Assembly: GCF_030866765.1 (NCBI RefSeq) | Contig: NZ_CP133017.1 | Location: 4,384,001-4,448,000, forward strand | DNA from: Paenibacillus silvisoli | Lineage (GTDB): Bacteria; Bacillota; Bacilli; Paenibacillales; Paenibacillaceae | Direction: 5' to 3' | DNA: 64,000 nucleotides | Shown here: positions 45,478-54,459 of the stretch, piece after piece | Position numbering within the stretch: the first letter of the stretch is position 1 | Layout: the number at the start of each line of letters is the position of its first letter | The notes under the pieces: generated by a model | The model's input: only the letters and a program-made list of their open reading frames with translations | What the model was told of the DNA's origin: nothing | Databases searched by the model: none | Position numbers and translations under genes: made by a program

Positions 45478-46729
45478 CCGGCATCGCCCCTTTCGCTTCC
45501 TCGTAGATCGCTAGTGCCGCTTTGACGGCCGAGCCGGTCGTAATGGCCGCCCCGTGCAGCGGCAGCATGGCTTCGAGCGCCGCCAGACCGAGCAGCACGT
45601 TCGATTTGCGGCAGCTGTAGCCCATCGTGCCGATCCGCCAAATTTGCCCTTTGAGCGGACCGAAAGAACTGGCGATCTCGATGCCGAAATCGGCCAGCAG
45701 CTGGCTGCGCACCGCTTCTCCGTCTACGCCGGCTGGAATGCGGACACAGGTGACGACGGTCATTTTGCAGCTGTCGTCACCGTAAAGGGTCAGCCCCATC
45801 GCGTCCAAGCCCGCGACAAGCGCTCTTTCGTGTAGGCGATGGCGCGCGAACCGCGCTTCCAGCCCTTCCTCCAGTACGAGACGAAGCCCTTCCCGCAAAC
45901 CGTACAGCATGGCCGTCGCCTCGGTATGGTGGTTCAGCCGCAGCGGGCTCCAGTAATCTTGAAGCTGCGTCAGGTCGAAGTAGTTGCTTCGAATGAAAGC
46001 TGCTGGAGCATCGGCGTCCTTGTCGTCCTCGGGACGAATCCCTTTCTCGATGCGCTTGCGCCGCATCAGCTTCCGTTCGACCCGGTCGTTATATGTGATC
46101 GGCGCCATGCCGGACGGCACGGATAGACATTTCTGCGTGCCGCCGATGACGGCGTCGAGCAGCCACGCATCCGTCTCCACAGGCATGCCGCCAACGGTCG
46201 CAACCGCATCCACGACGAGCAATATGTCACGGTCGCGGCATGCGCGCCCGATCTCATGGAGCGGCTGCACCCGGCCAGTGGACGTCTCCCCGTGCACGAT
46301 CGCCACGAGGCTCGGCTTCTCGCTGTCGATCGCCTCGATCACGTCCGCCGGCTCGAAGACCGTGCCCCATGCCGTTTCGATCGTAACGACTTCCGCGCCG
46401 CACCGTTCCGACAGCTCCGCGAGCAAATAGCCGAAGCGGCCGAATATCGGCACGAGCACCCGGTCGCCGGGCTCGATCAGCCCCGTCAGCACCGCTTCCA
46501 GCCCTGACCGAGAGGTGCCGTCGATCGGGTATGCCCAGCGGTTGGACGTCCGGAAGAGGTCGCGAAGCATCTGCATCGTTTCATTCATAAGCGCCGTAAA
46601 CTCCGGATCGAATTGGCCCAGCATCGGGTAAGACAGCGCCCGCGAAACGCGCGGATCCACCTCGACCGGACCGGGCGTCAGGATGATGCGCGGAGAGGGG
46701 GACAAATCGGAATAGCGTCTTTCTGTCAT
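45470..46729 (-). CDS. pucG: (S)-ureidoglycine-glyoxylate aminotransferase
   Basis: A 419-residue class V PLP enzyme. The family signature runs from TPGPVEVDPRV to the PLP lysine, Lys200, in GGTQKCLSVPSG; WAYPIDGTSRSGLEA and VIHGETSTGR-like VAIVHGETSTGR also match B. subtilis PucG. It transfers the amino group of ureidoglycine to glyoxylate, giving oxalurate and glycine. The allantoinase and allantoate hydrolase genes just upstream supply its substrate. The start has an AGAGGAGGA site. Confidence 0.93.
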   Translation of the reverse strand: MTERRYSDLSPSPRIILTPGPVEVDPRVSRALSYPMLGQFDPEFTALMNETMQMLRDLFRTSNRWAYPIDGTSRSGLEAVLTGLIEPGDRVLVPIFGRFGYLLAELSERCGAEVVTIETAWGTVFEPADVIEAIDSEKPSLVAIVHGETSTGRVQPLHEIGRACRDRDILLVVDAVATVGGMPVETDAWLLDAVIGGTQKCLSVPSGMAPITYNDRVERKLMRRKRIEKGIRPEDDKDADAPAAFIRSNYFDLTQLQDYWSPLRLNHHTEATAMLYGLREGLRLVLEEGLEARFARHRLHERALVAGLDAMGLTLYGDDSCKMTVVTCVRIPAGVDGEAVRSQLLADFGIEIASSFGPLKGQIWRIGTMGYSCRKSNVLLGLAALEAMLPLHGAAITTGSAVKAALAIYEEAKGAMPDA

Positions 46730-46763
46730 CGGCCGTCCTCCTCTAATAGGGTGTTTGACGGAG

Positions 46764-48017
46764 TCAAACTCTCTCCGCTAACTCGTAGGCAAGTTGATAG
46801 AGCAGCTTCGTCAACACGTCCGCGCCGCGTTCAATATCTTCCGGCGCCGTATATTCCAGCGGCGAGTGGCTGATGCCGTCCCGGCTCGGGACGAAAATCA
46901 TCGCCGTTCTGCACGTCCGCGCGAACAAGCCGGCATCATGCCCGGCTCCGCTGCCGATCGGCATATGCGAATAGCCGCTCGCCTCGCAAATCCGCGCCAG
47001 CCGCTCCTTTAGCCCCGCGTCCATCGGAGGAGACGGCGGCTCGGACAGCCAGCACGTCTGTTGGACGGTGACCCGGTGCTTCTCCGCCATGGCCGCGAAG
47101 GTTTGAAAAGCTTCCGCGCAGAACGCTTCGATCACCGCTTCATCCCTGTGTCGGATGTCCAGCGAGTAACGAACGTTCCCCGGGATGACGTTCGGAATCC
47201 CCGGCGACACCTCAAGCTTGCCCACGGTCGCAACGAGCCCGTCCCCCGCTTCCAGCGCTGCCTTCCGGAGCCATACGATCATATTGGCAGCGGCCGCGAG
47301 CGCATCCGCCCGCAGCGGCATCGGCGTCGTGCCGGCATGGCCGCTGCGCCCGGCGATATCGACGAAGTAGCGGCGCTGCCCATAGATCGCATCCACGATG
47401 CCGATCTGGCGCTGCTCCCGCTCAAGCACCTCGCCCTGCTCGATGTGCAGCTCCACGAACGCCGCAATGTTCGTCCGGCGGCTGGCGCGGTGAGCAGCCG
47501 GCTTGTAGCCCGCGCCTGCCATCGCTTCGCGCAGCGAAATACCCTGCGCGTCCACGGCATCGAGACTGCCGTCGAACAACTTGCAGCCCGTCACGTTTCC
47601 CGATCCCCAATAGGCAAGCGGGAACCGGCTGCCCTCCTCCTCGCAGAAGGACACCACCTCCAGCGTCCGCCGGGGCTGGCCGCTGCTTCGCTTCAGCTTT
47701 GCCAGCGCGGCGATACCCGCGGCAATGCCTAGCGCGCCGTCATATCGCCCGCCGCACTTCACCGTATCGATATGAGAGCCGGTCACGATGGAGGGAGCTT
47801 CGCGATCCGTCCCTTCCAGCTTTCCATACACATTGCCGACCGCATCGATCGAAACGGCCAGCCCCGCCTCGCGCATCATGCGCGCAACGGCTTGTTGAGC
47901 CTGCCGCCAAGCAGGGTCATAGAGAAACCGCGTGATGCCGCCTTGCGGATCTTCCCCAATGGCGGCCAGCTCGGTCAACATGCCGGCTGCCGACAGACGA
48001 TCGCCTCGCGCCTTCAT
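46764..48017 (-). CDS. pucF: Allantoate amidohydrolase, M20 metallohydrolase
   Basis: A 417-residue zinc amidohydrolase of the M20/hydantoinase-carbamoylase group. Metal ligands are visible in GSHIDTVKCGGRYDGALG, CEEEGSRFPLAYWGSGNVTG and, later, GSGAGHDAGLFA. Family members include N-carbamoyl amino acid hydrolases, but the position between allantoinase and ureidoglycine aminotransferase genes favours allantoate. It produces ureidoglycine, CO2 and ammonia. The second ATG (48015-48017) is preferred over one two codons earlier because of spacing from GAGGGGGA. Confidence 0.9.
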   Translation of the reverse strand: MKARGDRLSAAGMLTELAAIGEDPQGGITRFLYDPAWRQAQQAVARMMREAGLAVSIDAVGNVYGKLEGTDREAPSIVTGSHIDTVKCGGRYDGALGIAAGIAALAKLKRSSGQPRRTLEVVSFCEEEGSRFPLAYWGSGNVTGCKLFDGSLDAVDAQGISLREAMAGAGYKPAAHRASRRTNIAAFVELHIEQGEVLEREQRQIGIVDAIYGQRRYFVDIAGRSGHAGTTPMPLRADALAAAANMIVWLRKAALEAGDGLVATVGKLEVSPGIPNVIPGNVRYSLDIRHRDEAVIEAFCAEAFQTFAAMAEKHRVTVQQTCWLSEPPSPPMDAGLKERLARICEASGYSHMPIGSGAGHDAGLFARTCRTAMIFVPSRDGISHSPLEYTAPEDIERGADVLTKLLYQLAYELAERV

Positions 48018-48029
48018 CCCCATTCCCCC

Positions 48030-49442
48030 TCATCCGATGCTGCGTCGGCCGGGCAGCAGCCAGCGGCCGCTTGCCCCGCCTATCAATTCACCCTTGCCTG
48101 TACCGGCTCTCTTCTTATAAATAACAGCCCCGCGCAGCAAGGTCATTTCCACTTGGCATCCGAACGGGTAGCCGATATAAGCGCTGTGAGCATGCCGGTA
48201 ATGCAGCTGATCCGCCGACAGCAAATAAGGCGCCGCCATATCGACGATCGCGAGGTCCGCGTCGAGCCCGGCTTCAATCCTTCCTTTGACGCCGCCGAGC
48301 CCGAAACGTTCGGCCGGGGCGGCAGACAATAACCGCGACAGCTGATGAAGCGGAATGCCTCGCTTGACATATCCTTCCGTTAAAACGGCCTCAAGCGTGC
48401 TCTGCGCGCCGAGAATGCCGCCCCACGCTGCGAAAGCATTGCCGTTCTTCACGTATTTCATCTCCGGCGGACATGGGGAATGATCCGAAGCGATCCAATC
48501 GATCGCCCCGTACGACAGCCTCCGCCAAAGCGCTTCGCGTTCCGCCGCGGATCGAATCGGCGGCGAGCATTTCGCGCCGGCGCCGATTCTGACGACATCC
48601 TCATCCGTAAACGCCAAATAATGCGGGCAGGTTTCCGCCGTCACATCAAGTCCCGATCGCTTCGCCTCGCCGATTACATCGATCGCCTCAGCCGTGCTGA
48701 TATGGACAAAATGCAGCTTGCACCCCGTTCGCCACGCCAGATCGAGCGCAAGCTTCACAGCCTCAAGCTCCGCTCTCGGCGGCCGGGCGTCCAAGTAATC
48801 CCGCATCGACATCTCGCCAGCCGCAAGCTTCCGCGCGGCGAGCGCCGCTACGATCGGCTCGCTCTCCGCGTGAAGCGCCAGAATGCCGCGCAAAGCCGAT
48901 ATCTCCTCCATGCCCTCGAACAGGCCCGCTTCGTCCACATGCCGGAAGCAGCCGTCGCCGGTATCCCCGGGCGAGGACATGAACGCTTTAAATCCGACTA
49001 CCCCCGCTTCGGCCAGCGCCTCCAAATCTCCGGCATTGCCGGGCACAAGGCCGCCCCACAGCGCATAATCGACGTATGCTCCGCTTTGCCGGGCTGCATG
49101 TAGCTTCAGCTCCAGCGCAGCAAGGCTCACGGTCGGCGGCAGGCCGTTCAAGGGCATATCGATGAAGGTCGTGCAGCCGCCCGCCGCAAGCGCCGCCGTC
49201 CCCGTCGCGAAGCCTTCCCAGGAGCCGAGTCCGGGCTCGTTGAGATGGACGTGGGCATCGACGACGCCGGCAAACACATGCTTTCCTTCCGCGGACAGCA
49301 CTTGCCCGGCATCCCCCTCCGGCAAATCCGGCGCAACATCGACGATCAAGCCGTCCTTAATGCCGAGATCGACCTTCTCCACTCCGCCCGGCAGCACGAC
49401 GCCCCCTTTTACGATCAAAACATCCCATCGTTTGCCCTGCAT
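48030..49442 (-). CDS. pucH: Allantoinase
   Basis: A 470-residue cyclic amidohydrolase opening allantoin to allantoate. Binuclear-metal motifs are present: DAHVHLNEPG, the carboxylated-lysine segment VVGFKAFMSS, ETCPHYLAF and the catalytic aspartate in IASDHSPCPPEMK. It leads the operon pucH-pucF-pucG-GGT family, 12 bp before pucF. The upstream region carries two TTTATATGAC motifs that may be regulatory. No allantoin permease or uricase gene is in the window. The equivalent E. coli symbol is allB. Confidence 0.93.
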   Translation of the reverse strand: MQGKRWDVLIVKGGVVLPGGVEKVDLGIKDGLIVDVAPDLPEGDAGQVLSAEGKHVFAGVVDAHVHLNEPGLGSWEGFATGTAALAAGGCTTFIDMPLNGLPPTVSLAALELKLHAARQSGAYVDYALWGGLVPGNAGDLEALAEAGVVGFKAFMSSPGDTGDGCFRHVDEAGLFEGMEEISALRGILALHAESEPIVAALAARKLAAGEMSMRDYLDARPPRAELEAVKLALDLAWRTGCKLHFVHISTAEAIDVIGEAKRSGLDVTAETCPHYLAFTDEDVVRIGAGAKCSPPIRSAAEREALWRRLSYGAIDWIASDHSPCPPEMKYVKNGNAFAAWGGILGAQSTLEAVLTEGYVKRGIPLHQLSRLLSAAPAERFGLGGVKGRIEAGLDADLAIVDMAAPYLLSADQLHYRHAHSAYIGYPFGCQVEMTLLRGAVIYKKRAGTGKGELIGGASGRWLLPGRRSIG

Positions 49443-49563
49443 TCCGCCCGCCTCCTTTTCCTGCTCGCCCCTTACAGCCCGCTGCCCAGACCGCCGTCCA
49501 AGTCTCGCCGCTTTATCCTATTCGGGAAATTGCCGTTTTAGGCGGCGTCCAGTTTAATGTTAG

Positions 49564-49652
49564 TTTATATGACATAAAACTGACTATCCATCCATATTAG
49601 CTCGATTCCCGCGCTTTGTCACTGACTTTTCGGCTGAATTACGTCATATAAA
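49564..49652. promoter_or_regulatory. Paired TTTATATGAC motifs upstream of allantoinase gene
   Basis: TTTATATGACATAAA (49564-49578) is itself a 15-bp imperfect palindrome, and TTACGTCATATAAA (49639-49652) is the same core inverted, 75 bp away. Both lie in the 120-210 bp before the pucH start. They could be operators for a ureide- or nitrogen-responsive regulator; no such regulator gene is present. I see no gene between 49443 and 49700. Confidence 0.4.
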
Positions 49653-49700
49653 GTGACACGATCCCTTTCGTATTCGTGCATCTGGTCGAGATGCAAACGC

Positions 49701-49883
49701 TAACGGTTGTCAGAGCGGCTATTTCGTGAAAATGAGGCTTTTTGAAATTGTAACGGTTGCGACAGCCCTTATTTGCAGCACAACGACCGATCTATAGTGG
49801 AAAATAGCCTAATAAGCACGCTGGCAACCGTTATATCATAAAAAACGGTATTTTAGACGAAATAGCCTCTGTCACAACCGTTA
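49701..49883. repeat. Four-unit inverted-repeat element, TAACGG family (copy C, 183 bp)
   Basis: Forward units begin at 49701 (TAACGGTTGTCAGAGCGGCT) and 49751; inverted units end CAACCGTTA at 49833 and 49883. Offsets are 0, 50, 111 and 161, identical to copies A and B. Outer units share GGCTATTTCGT and inner units share CTTATT. The first spacer (AAAATGAGGCTTTTTGAAA) is clearly related to that of copy A (AAAATGGCCTATTTGAAA). The element ends 21 bp before the terminator of the next gene. Confidence 0.87.
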
Positions 49884-49904
49884 AGCCTTTAGTCCGCTCA
49901 CCAA

Positions 49905-49933
49905 CAAAAAAAAGAGCCGCCGCAGCGACTCTT
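49905..49933 (-). terminator. Terminator of the anion transporter gene
   Basis: A 9-bp stem (49912-49920 with 49925-49933, one G-T pair), 4-nt loop and eight T on the minus strand. Confidence 0.9.
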
Positions 49934-49944
49934 CCTTCTTGATT

Positions 49945-52569
49945 TTAATGCAGCAATCCGATCCATTTCCAATACGGCACGGAAACCAGCACGGCCAGCA
50001 GCACCGCGGCGGCGTAGCCGACAGCCACCTTTTGCCCCTGGCGATGGCTGAACGCCCGCTCCTCCGAGCTGAAATACGCCGTCAGGTAGGTTGGCGATTG
50101 GTAGCTGAAGAAGAACGGGTCCGTCGAGAGCAGGATGACGAACACCAATATCCACGGATGGACGCCCGCTTGCTGCGACAGCGGCAGCAAAGCCGTAACG
50201 AGCAATATAACGGCAGGGTCGTCCCGGACGATTAGCGTCACAACGAAGCAAAGCACGATAACGGCCGCCAAAAACAAGGCTGGCGAGCTGATGAAGAAGG
50301 ACATGTTCGCGCCGAGGAAATCGGTAAGCGATTCCACGATGCCGAGCTCGTTTGCCGCATTGGCGAAGCTGAACGCAATGCCGAGGAACAGCAGAAACGT
50401 CCAGTCGATGCCGCCGATCAGCGACTGCCGGTCCAGTACGCCGCTGATGACGAGCACCGAGAAGCCGATCAGCATAATCCACGTGCTGTCGATGCCGTGC
50501 AGCGGCTGCAGCATCATGAGCGCGATACAGCCTACGACCGTGAAGACGGAAATCCGTTCCTCGTTCGTCAACGGGCCTAGCAGCCGGATTTGCTCGTCGA
50601 GCACTTTGCCGGACACCTGCTTTACGGAAATCTTGCTGCCTTTGAACATGAACGATAGAGCCGCGAGCATGACAGCCGCGAAGACGACAAAGGCAGGCAG
50701 CGCGTAAAACGCCCACTGCAGCCATGAAACCGCGCTCGTAGAACCGGTCAAACTAAACGCCATCACATTCGTGTAAGAGCCCGTCAGCACAAACGGAGCG
50801 GTAAACCCGTAAAACACCATTGCCGCCAAGCCGAGGCCGGCTGCGCCTGCGCTTCTGTCTTTGAACCCCATCGACTCCGACAGCGTCTGCGCAATCGGTA
50901 CGCCGAGCGACACCTTCGCCGAGGAGGACGGAATCAGCGGATTGAGCACGATACCGCCTGCGACGATCCCCCACAGCTGCCCGCGGAAGTGAGGCGGGAA
51001 CCGCTTGAGCGCGTGCAGGGACAGCCGGTACAGGATGCCCGATTTCGTAATGACCACGCTGATCGACATGATGAAAATCATATAAAGCCAAGTCGAAGAG
51101 GCGAAGCCGGACAGCGCCACCTCCGGCTTCACGATTCCCCCCAGCACCCATAGCATCGCCATGCCGAGCGCTACGATGTAATCCGGAATAATATTGACGA
51201 TCCATAAAATAACGGCTGCGATCGCAATGCCGATGAACAGCATCCCTTTATCGGACAGCCCCGCCACCGGAGTCAATACAGCGAACAGCGCGATCATGCC
51301 GATGGCCGCTGCGAGCGCCAGCCACTTGGCCCATTCGGTCGGTTTGATCAGGCGGCTTGCGCGTTCGGCGAAAAGCAAGCTTTTCCGCGTCGTCAGCTGC
51401 TGCTGCGCGAGCTGATACTCGCGCTCCTCTTCGAGCTCGCCGTGCTTTCTGCGCCCGGAGCGCGCGCCTGCCGCCGCTTCCGCCAGCTGCAAATATTCAA
51501 GCGCCTTGTGCCGGTTGTTCAGCAGACGGCTTAACTCGGCTCCCCACTCGTAAAGCGCGATCCGCTGCTCCGCCTTGTAGTCAGCCGCCCCTTGAAGCGC
51601 CGCTTCCACAAGCTGCAGCCCTTCTTCCGCGCTGCGCGCCAGACAAAGCCGAATCGCTTGCTCCAGCGCGGGAAAATAACGGCTCAGTTCATCGTCAGGA
51701 CACTGCCGGAGCAGCCGGAGCAGCTCCCGATCCTCCCATTCGGATGCCGCCTTGTAGCGCGGGGCGGTATGCAACAGCTTCTCCCAATTCCGATCCTCCG
51801 CATACATGGCGGCAAGCGCTAACCACTGTTCATTTTCCCAATAGAACGCTTCTGCCTCTTCGAACCAGGACCTTTTCTCCTTGTAGCTGTACCGGTCTGT
51901 CGCCAGCTCCGTGAGCGCCGATTTGACTTCGGCTTTGACGGCCCACCACTGCTGCTCTTCCAACTGCGAGACAACCGACATAAACCTCTCCATAACCGGA
52001 AACCGTTCCACCTGCTCCCGCATGTCGAAACCGAACCGTAGTTCAACCAATTGCGGGTGAATCACGGCAATGTGCGCCGACCACAAGAGACATTGGACGA
52101 GCTGCTGCGGCAGCTGGTCCAGCTCCTGCAGCAGCCACTGCGCCCTCATCTCCTTGGAATCTCGCAGCCGATCATTGGTGCTCATAAGCCGCTGCGAGAT
52201 CAGCCGGATAAAATAAGCCGAAATCGTCGGGTGCTCGCCGATCAGCTGATCGAACGTTTCCCGGTCTATGCGCAGCAGCGTGACACTCGTGCCGGCCACC
52301 GCCATCGCCGATCTCGCTTCCCCCGTCAGCAGCGCCATTTCGCCCAGCGTATCGCCCTCGCTCAGCTTCGCCAGCAAGTGACGCGTTCCTTCCGATTGCG
52401 TGAACAGCTCGATCGTGCCGCTGTCGATCATATACATGCTGTCGCCCGGGTCGCGCTGCGCGAATAACGTTTCGCCCGGCTGGAGCGACACGCGTTCCAG
52501 TTTGCCCAGCAGCTTCGCCAGCTCGATATTGGAGAGCTGCTTGAACATTTCCATTTCAATGAGCTTCAT
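49945..52569 (-). CDS. DASS/SLC13-type anion transporter fused to a cyclic-nucleotide-binding domain
   Basis: An 874-residue fusion. Residues 1-130 are a CAP_ED domain (LQPGETLFAQRDPGDSMYMI, then EGDTLGEMALLTGEARSAMA). Residues 130-400 are helical and soluble, with no family I can name. From about 415 there are some twelve membrane helices with DASS features (NPLIPSSSAKVSLGVPIAQ, FVVTLIVRDDPAVILLVTAL). The protein should move di- or tricarboxylates or other anions, perhaps gated by a nucleotide or acting through its soluble part. The start at 52567-52569 leaves the CAP domain complete. It is monocistronic. Confidence 0.88.
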   Translation of the reverse strand: MKLIEMEMFKQLSNIELAKLLGKLERVSLQPGETLFAQRDPGDSMYMIDSGTIELFTQSEGTRHLLAKLSEGDTLGEMALLTGEARSAMAVAGTSVTLLRIDRETFDQLIGEHPTISAYFIRLISQRLMSTNDRLRDSKEMRAQWLLQELDQLPQQLVQCLLWSAHIAVIHPQLVELRFGFDMREQVERFPVMERFMSVVSQLEEQQWWAVKAEVKSALTELATDRYSYKEKRSWFEEAEAFYWENEQWLALAAMYAEDRNWEKLLHTAPRYKAASEWEDRELLRLLRQCPDDELSRYFPALEQAIRLCLARSAEEGLQLVEAALQGAADYKAEQRIALYEWGAELSRLLNNRHKALEYLQLAEAAAGARSGRRKHGELEEEREYQLAQQQLTTRKSLLFAERASRLIKPTEWAKWLALAAAIGMIALFAVLTPVAGLSDKGMLFIGIAIAAVILWIVNIIPDYIVALGMAMLWVLGGIVKPEVALSGFASSTWLYMIFIMSISVVITKSGILYRLSLHALKRFPPHFRGQLWGIVAGGIVLNPLIPSSSAKVSLGVPIAQTLSESMGFKDRSAGAAGLGLAAMVFYGFTAPFVLTGSYTNVMAFSLTGSTSAVSWLQWAFYALPAFVVFAAVMLAALSFMFKGSKISVKQVSGKVLDEQIRLLGPLTNEERISVFTVVGCIALMMLQPLHGIDSTWIMLIGFSVLVISGVLDRQSLIGGIDWTFLLFLGIAFSFANAANELGIVESLTDFLGANMSFFISSPALFLAAVIVLCFVVTLIVRDDPAVILLVTALLPLSQQAGVHPWILVFVILLSTDPFFFSYQSPTYLTAYFSSEERAFSHRQGQKVAVGYAAAVLLAVLVSVPYWKWIGLLH

Positions 52570-52659
52570 TTCATCCTCGTCCTGTTCCTATGACCTAGTC
52601 CTATGTAATCGCGCTTCTAAGGTTTACGACAAAAACCGCCAAGTTCCCTGCTTGCAATG

Positions 52660-52694
52660 AAAAAAAGCCGAGCGCACGCATTCGCGCGCTCAGC
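52660..52694 (-). terminator. Terminator of the phosphotransferase gene
   Basis: A 12-bp stem (52667-52678 with 52683-52694, two G-T pairs) that begins immediately after the stop codon and ends in seven T on the minus strand. Confidence 0.9.
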
Positions 52695-53642
52695 CTATTC
52701 CAACACCCGATCAACCACCCGCTTCGCATAGGCGGCAAACGACTCGACCAAGTCCGGACTGCGGTCGATCGCCCATCGGAGTTTATCGAACGCTCGCAGC
52801 AGCAGCAGCTCCCAAGTTACGTCTAGCTCCTTCTCGGCATAGCCGTATCCGTCCAAAAAGGCTTGAAACCCGTCAGAATCCGGACTTCCGCCGAGCATCT
52901 GACACTTCATGATTTCGATCAGATCCTCATGCGGCACGACGCTGACTTCCGCGTTTTCCCAATCGATCACGATGGCTTGTCCAGCCGGGTCCACAATCGT
53001 ATTTTTCAGTGAAAGATCGTTATGAATTAAACCGAATCGGAACGATTGCTGCTTCAACCGCTCAAAAATCGCCCGGACTCTCTCCGAAGTTTCGGCAGTA
53101 AGCACGCCCAGCTCGATCAGCTTGTCCCGCTCCGTCAAACTATTGATATTGTACTGCACGTACCCAAGCCAGCTGCCGTCCGACCCTGGGTGGGGAGGAG
53201 AACGAAACACGCCGCGCGCCGGATCAACCAGCTCTTCGCCAAAGCCGCTCACCTCAATCGCATGAAACCGCCTGGCATACCCGCCAAGCTGCCTCCATAT
53301 ATGCGATTCGGGAACTTCGCTGTCCAGCCCGTTGTCGCCTTCTATAAACGTTTGAATCATGTACGATGAATCTTCCACTGTCCCCACCGTCAGCACCTCA
53401 GGTACGGGAATCCCCGCTGCGGCCGCTCGCTCGATGCACCATTTTTCCTTTTCGAATCTGGTATAGGCAGCCTCATCATTCATCCGGACCACGACTTTCC
53501 GCCGCTCCGTCGCGACGACGCATACCTGGTTGACCATCCCTTTGCCAACGATTGGATAGGATTCGGTTATCGGCTCCCGCAAATAATCTCCCGCGATTCG
53601 TTCCGCTCGAAGGAGTATGCTGTTCTCGCTTAATTCGCTCAT
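52695..53642 (-). CDS. Aminoglycoside phosphotransferase-fold kinase
   Basis: A 315-residue APH-fold protein with catalytic loop LIHNDLSLKN and metal aspartate in IVIDWENAEV. The nucleotide lysine would be in RRKVVVRMND, where Arg replaces the usual Lys. It starts 2 bp after the DUF402 gene stop, within GGAGGATGAAATG, so the two are co-transcribed and probably coupled. The substrate is unknown. Confidence 0.87.
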   Translation of the reverse strand: MSELSENSILLRAERIAGDYLREPITESYPIVGKGMVNQVCVVATERRKVVVRMNDEAAYTRFEKEKWCIERAAAAGIPVPEVLTVGTVEDSSYMIQTFIEGDNGLDSEVPESHIWRQLGGYARRFHAIEVSGFGEELVDPARGVFRSPPHPGSDGSWLGYVQYNINSLTERDKLIELGVLTAETSERVRAIFERLKQQSFRFGLIHNDLSLKNTIVDPAGQAIVIDWENAEVSVVPHEDLIEIMKCQMLGGSPDSDGFQAFLDGYGYAEKELDVTWELLLLRAFDKLRWAIDRSPDLVESFAAYAKRVVDRVLE

Positions 53643-53643
53643 T

Positions 53644-54207
53644 TCATCCTCCAGCCTGAAGCTTCTCTAGTAAATAAACTCTATGGTTATCGGATTGATG
53701 CAACAATGCAAAACGGCTTTCATGTATAAGAGAAATAAGTCTGTCGGCTTCTTCTTTAGCCAGCTGATATAAGGCGGAATCTATCGCACCGCTGGCTAAC
53801 GCCTCTTCAAGCTCATCCGCGTCCTTACGAATGACCTCCCCGGTCGGCAATACGACAATGTCCAAAAATAGATCATCCATCCAAGGCACTTCATCCGGTC
53901 CAACGCCGTTCTTGCAGCAGATATCAATATACCATTGTACGACTTGCCCCTTGTCGTCAAACATCGTTGTCACGGCATGGTGCCGATCGGAAGGGAACTG
54001 TTGGAGCCACGCATACCCGTCATTAACGATGCAAATCCGTTTGTCGCCGTAGCTTACGTATAAAGGCTCTGTTACTTTGAATAGGTTAAGCAGCGTTATA
54101 TGACCTCTAAAATGTTCATCATCCAAATATGCTTGCGCATACTCCCTTTCAAGCACGCGCTTCCAATCCGCTCTGTCCCCGTGCTTTCGCTTCAACTCGT
54201 ACATCAT
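53644..54207 (-). CDS. DUF402 protein
   Basis: A 187-residue cytoplasmic protein with the DUF402 core: QWYIDICCKNGVG followed by DDLFLDIVVLPTGEVIRKDADELEEAL. Related DUF402 proteins hydrolyse nucleoside tri- or diphosphates or form part of FAU-1-type RNA-binding proteins; this short form has only the DUF402 barrel. The start has a GGGAGG site and a second ATG follows at once. It is coupled to the phosphotransferase gene. Confidence 0.85.
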   Translation of the reverse strand: MMYELKRKHGDRADWKRVLEREYAQAYLDDEHFRGHITLLNLFKVTEPLYVSYGDKRICIVNDGYAWLQQFPSDRHHAVTTMFDDKGQVVQWYIDICCKNGVGPDEVPWMDDLFLDIVVLPTGEVIRKDADELEEALASGAIDSALYQLAKEEADRLISLIHESRFALLHQSDNHRVYLLEKLQAGG

Positions 54208-54238
54208 CCCTCGCGCCTCCCAAGACCCCCTTAGAATG

Positions 54239-54271
54239 AAAAACTCCCGCCCTTCAGAGGGACGAGAGTTT
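54239..54271 (-). terminator. Terminator or attenuator upstream of the DUF402 gene
   Basis: AAACTCTCGTCCCT and AGGGCGGGAGTTTTT on the minus strand form a 13-bp stem (one bulge) with a CTGA loop and a T-run. It lies 32 bp before the DUF402 start and 190 bp after the stop of the gene at 54460, so it could end that transcript or attenuate the next. Confidence 0.75.
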
Positions 54272-54459
54272 CGCTAGTCTTCGCCGGTTGTTCAAATCGT
54301 ATCAGCCCAGCCTCTAAATGTAAATGCTTTCCTGACCTTCCAGCCCAAAATGCTCATATGTACGATCGTCGCGATCCGAAGCACACTCGAACAGACTCAT
54401 TGGCATCGTCCGACGCCGCTAAGCGAACGATTGTCATTCACTAGATTGCCCCGCAAGCG

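Noticed and set aside
54239-54271. T-box leader terminator
   Set aside because: The stem resembles T-box terminators, but no AGGGTGG-type T-box sequence or specifier region is seen nearby.
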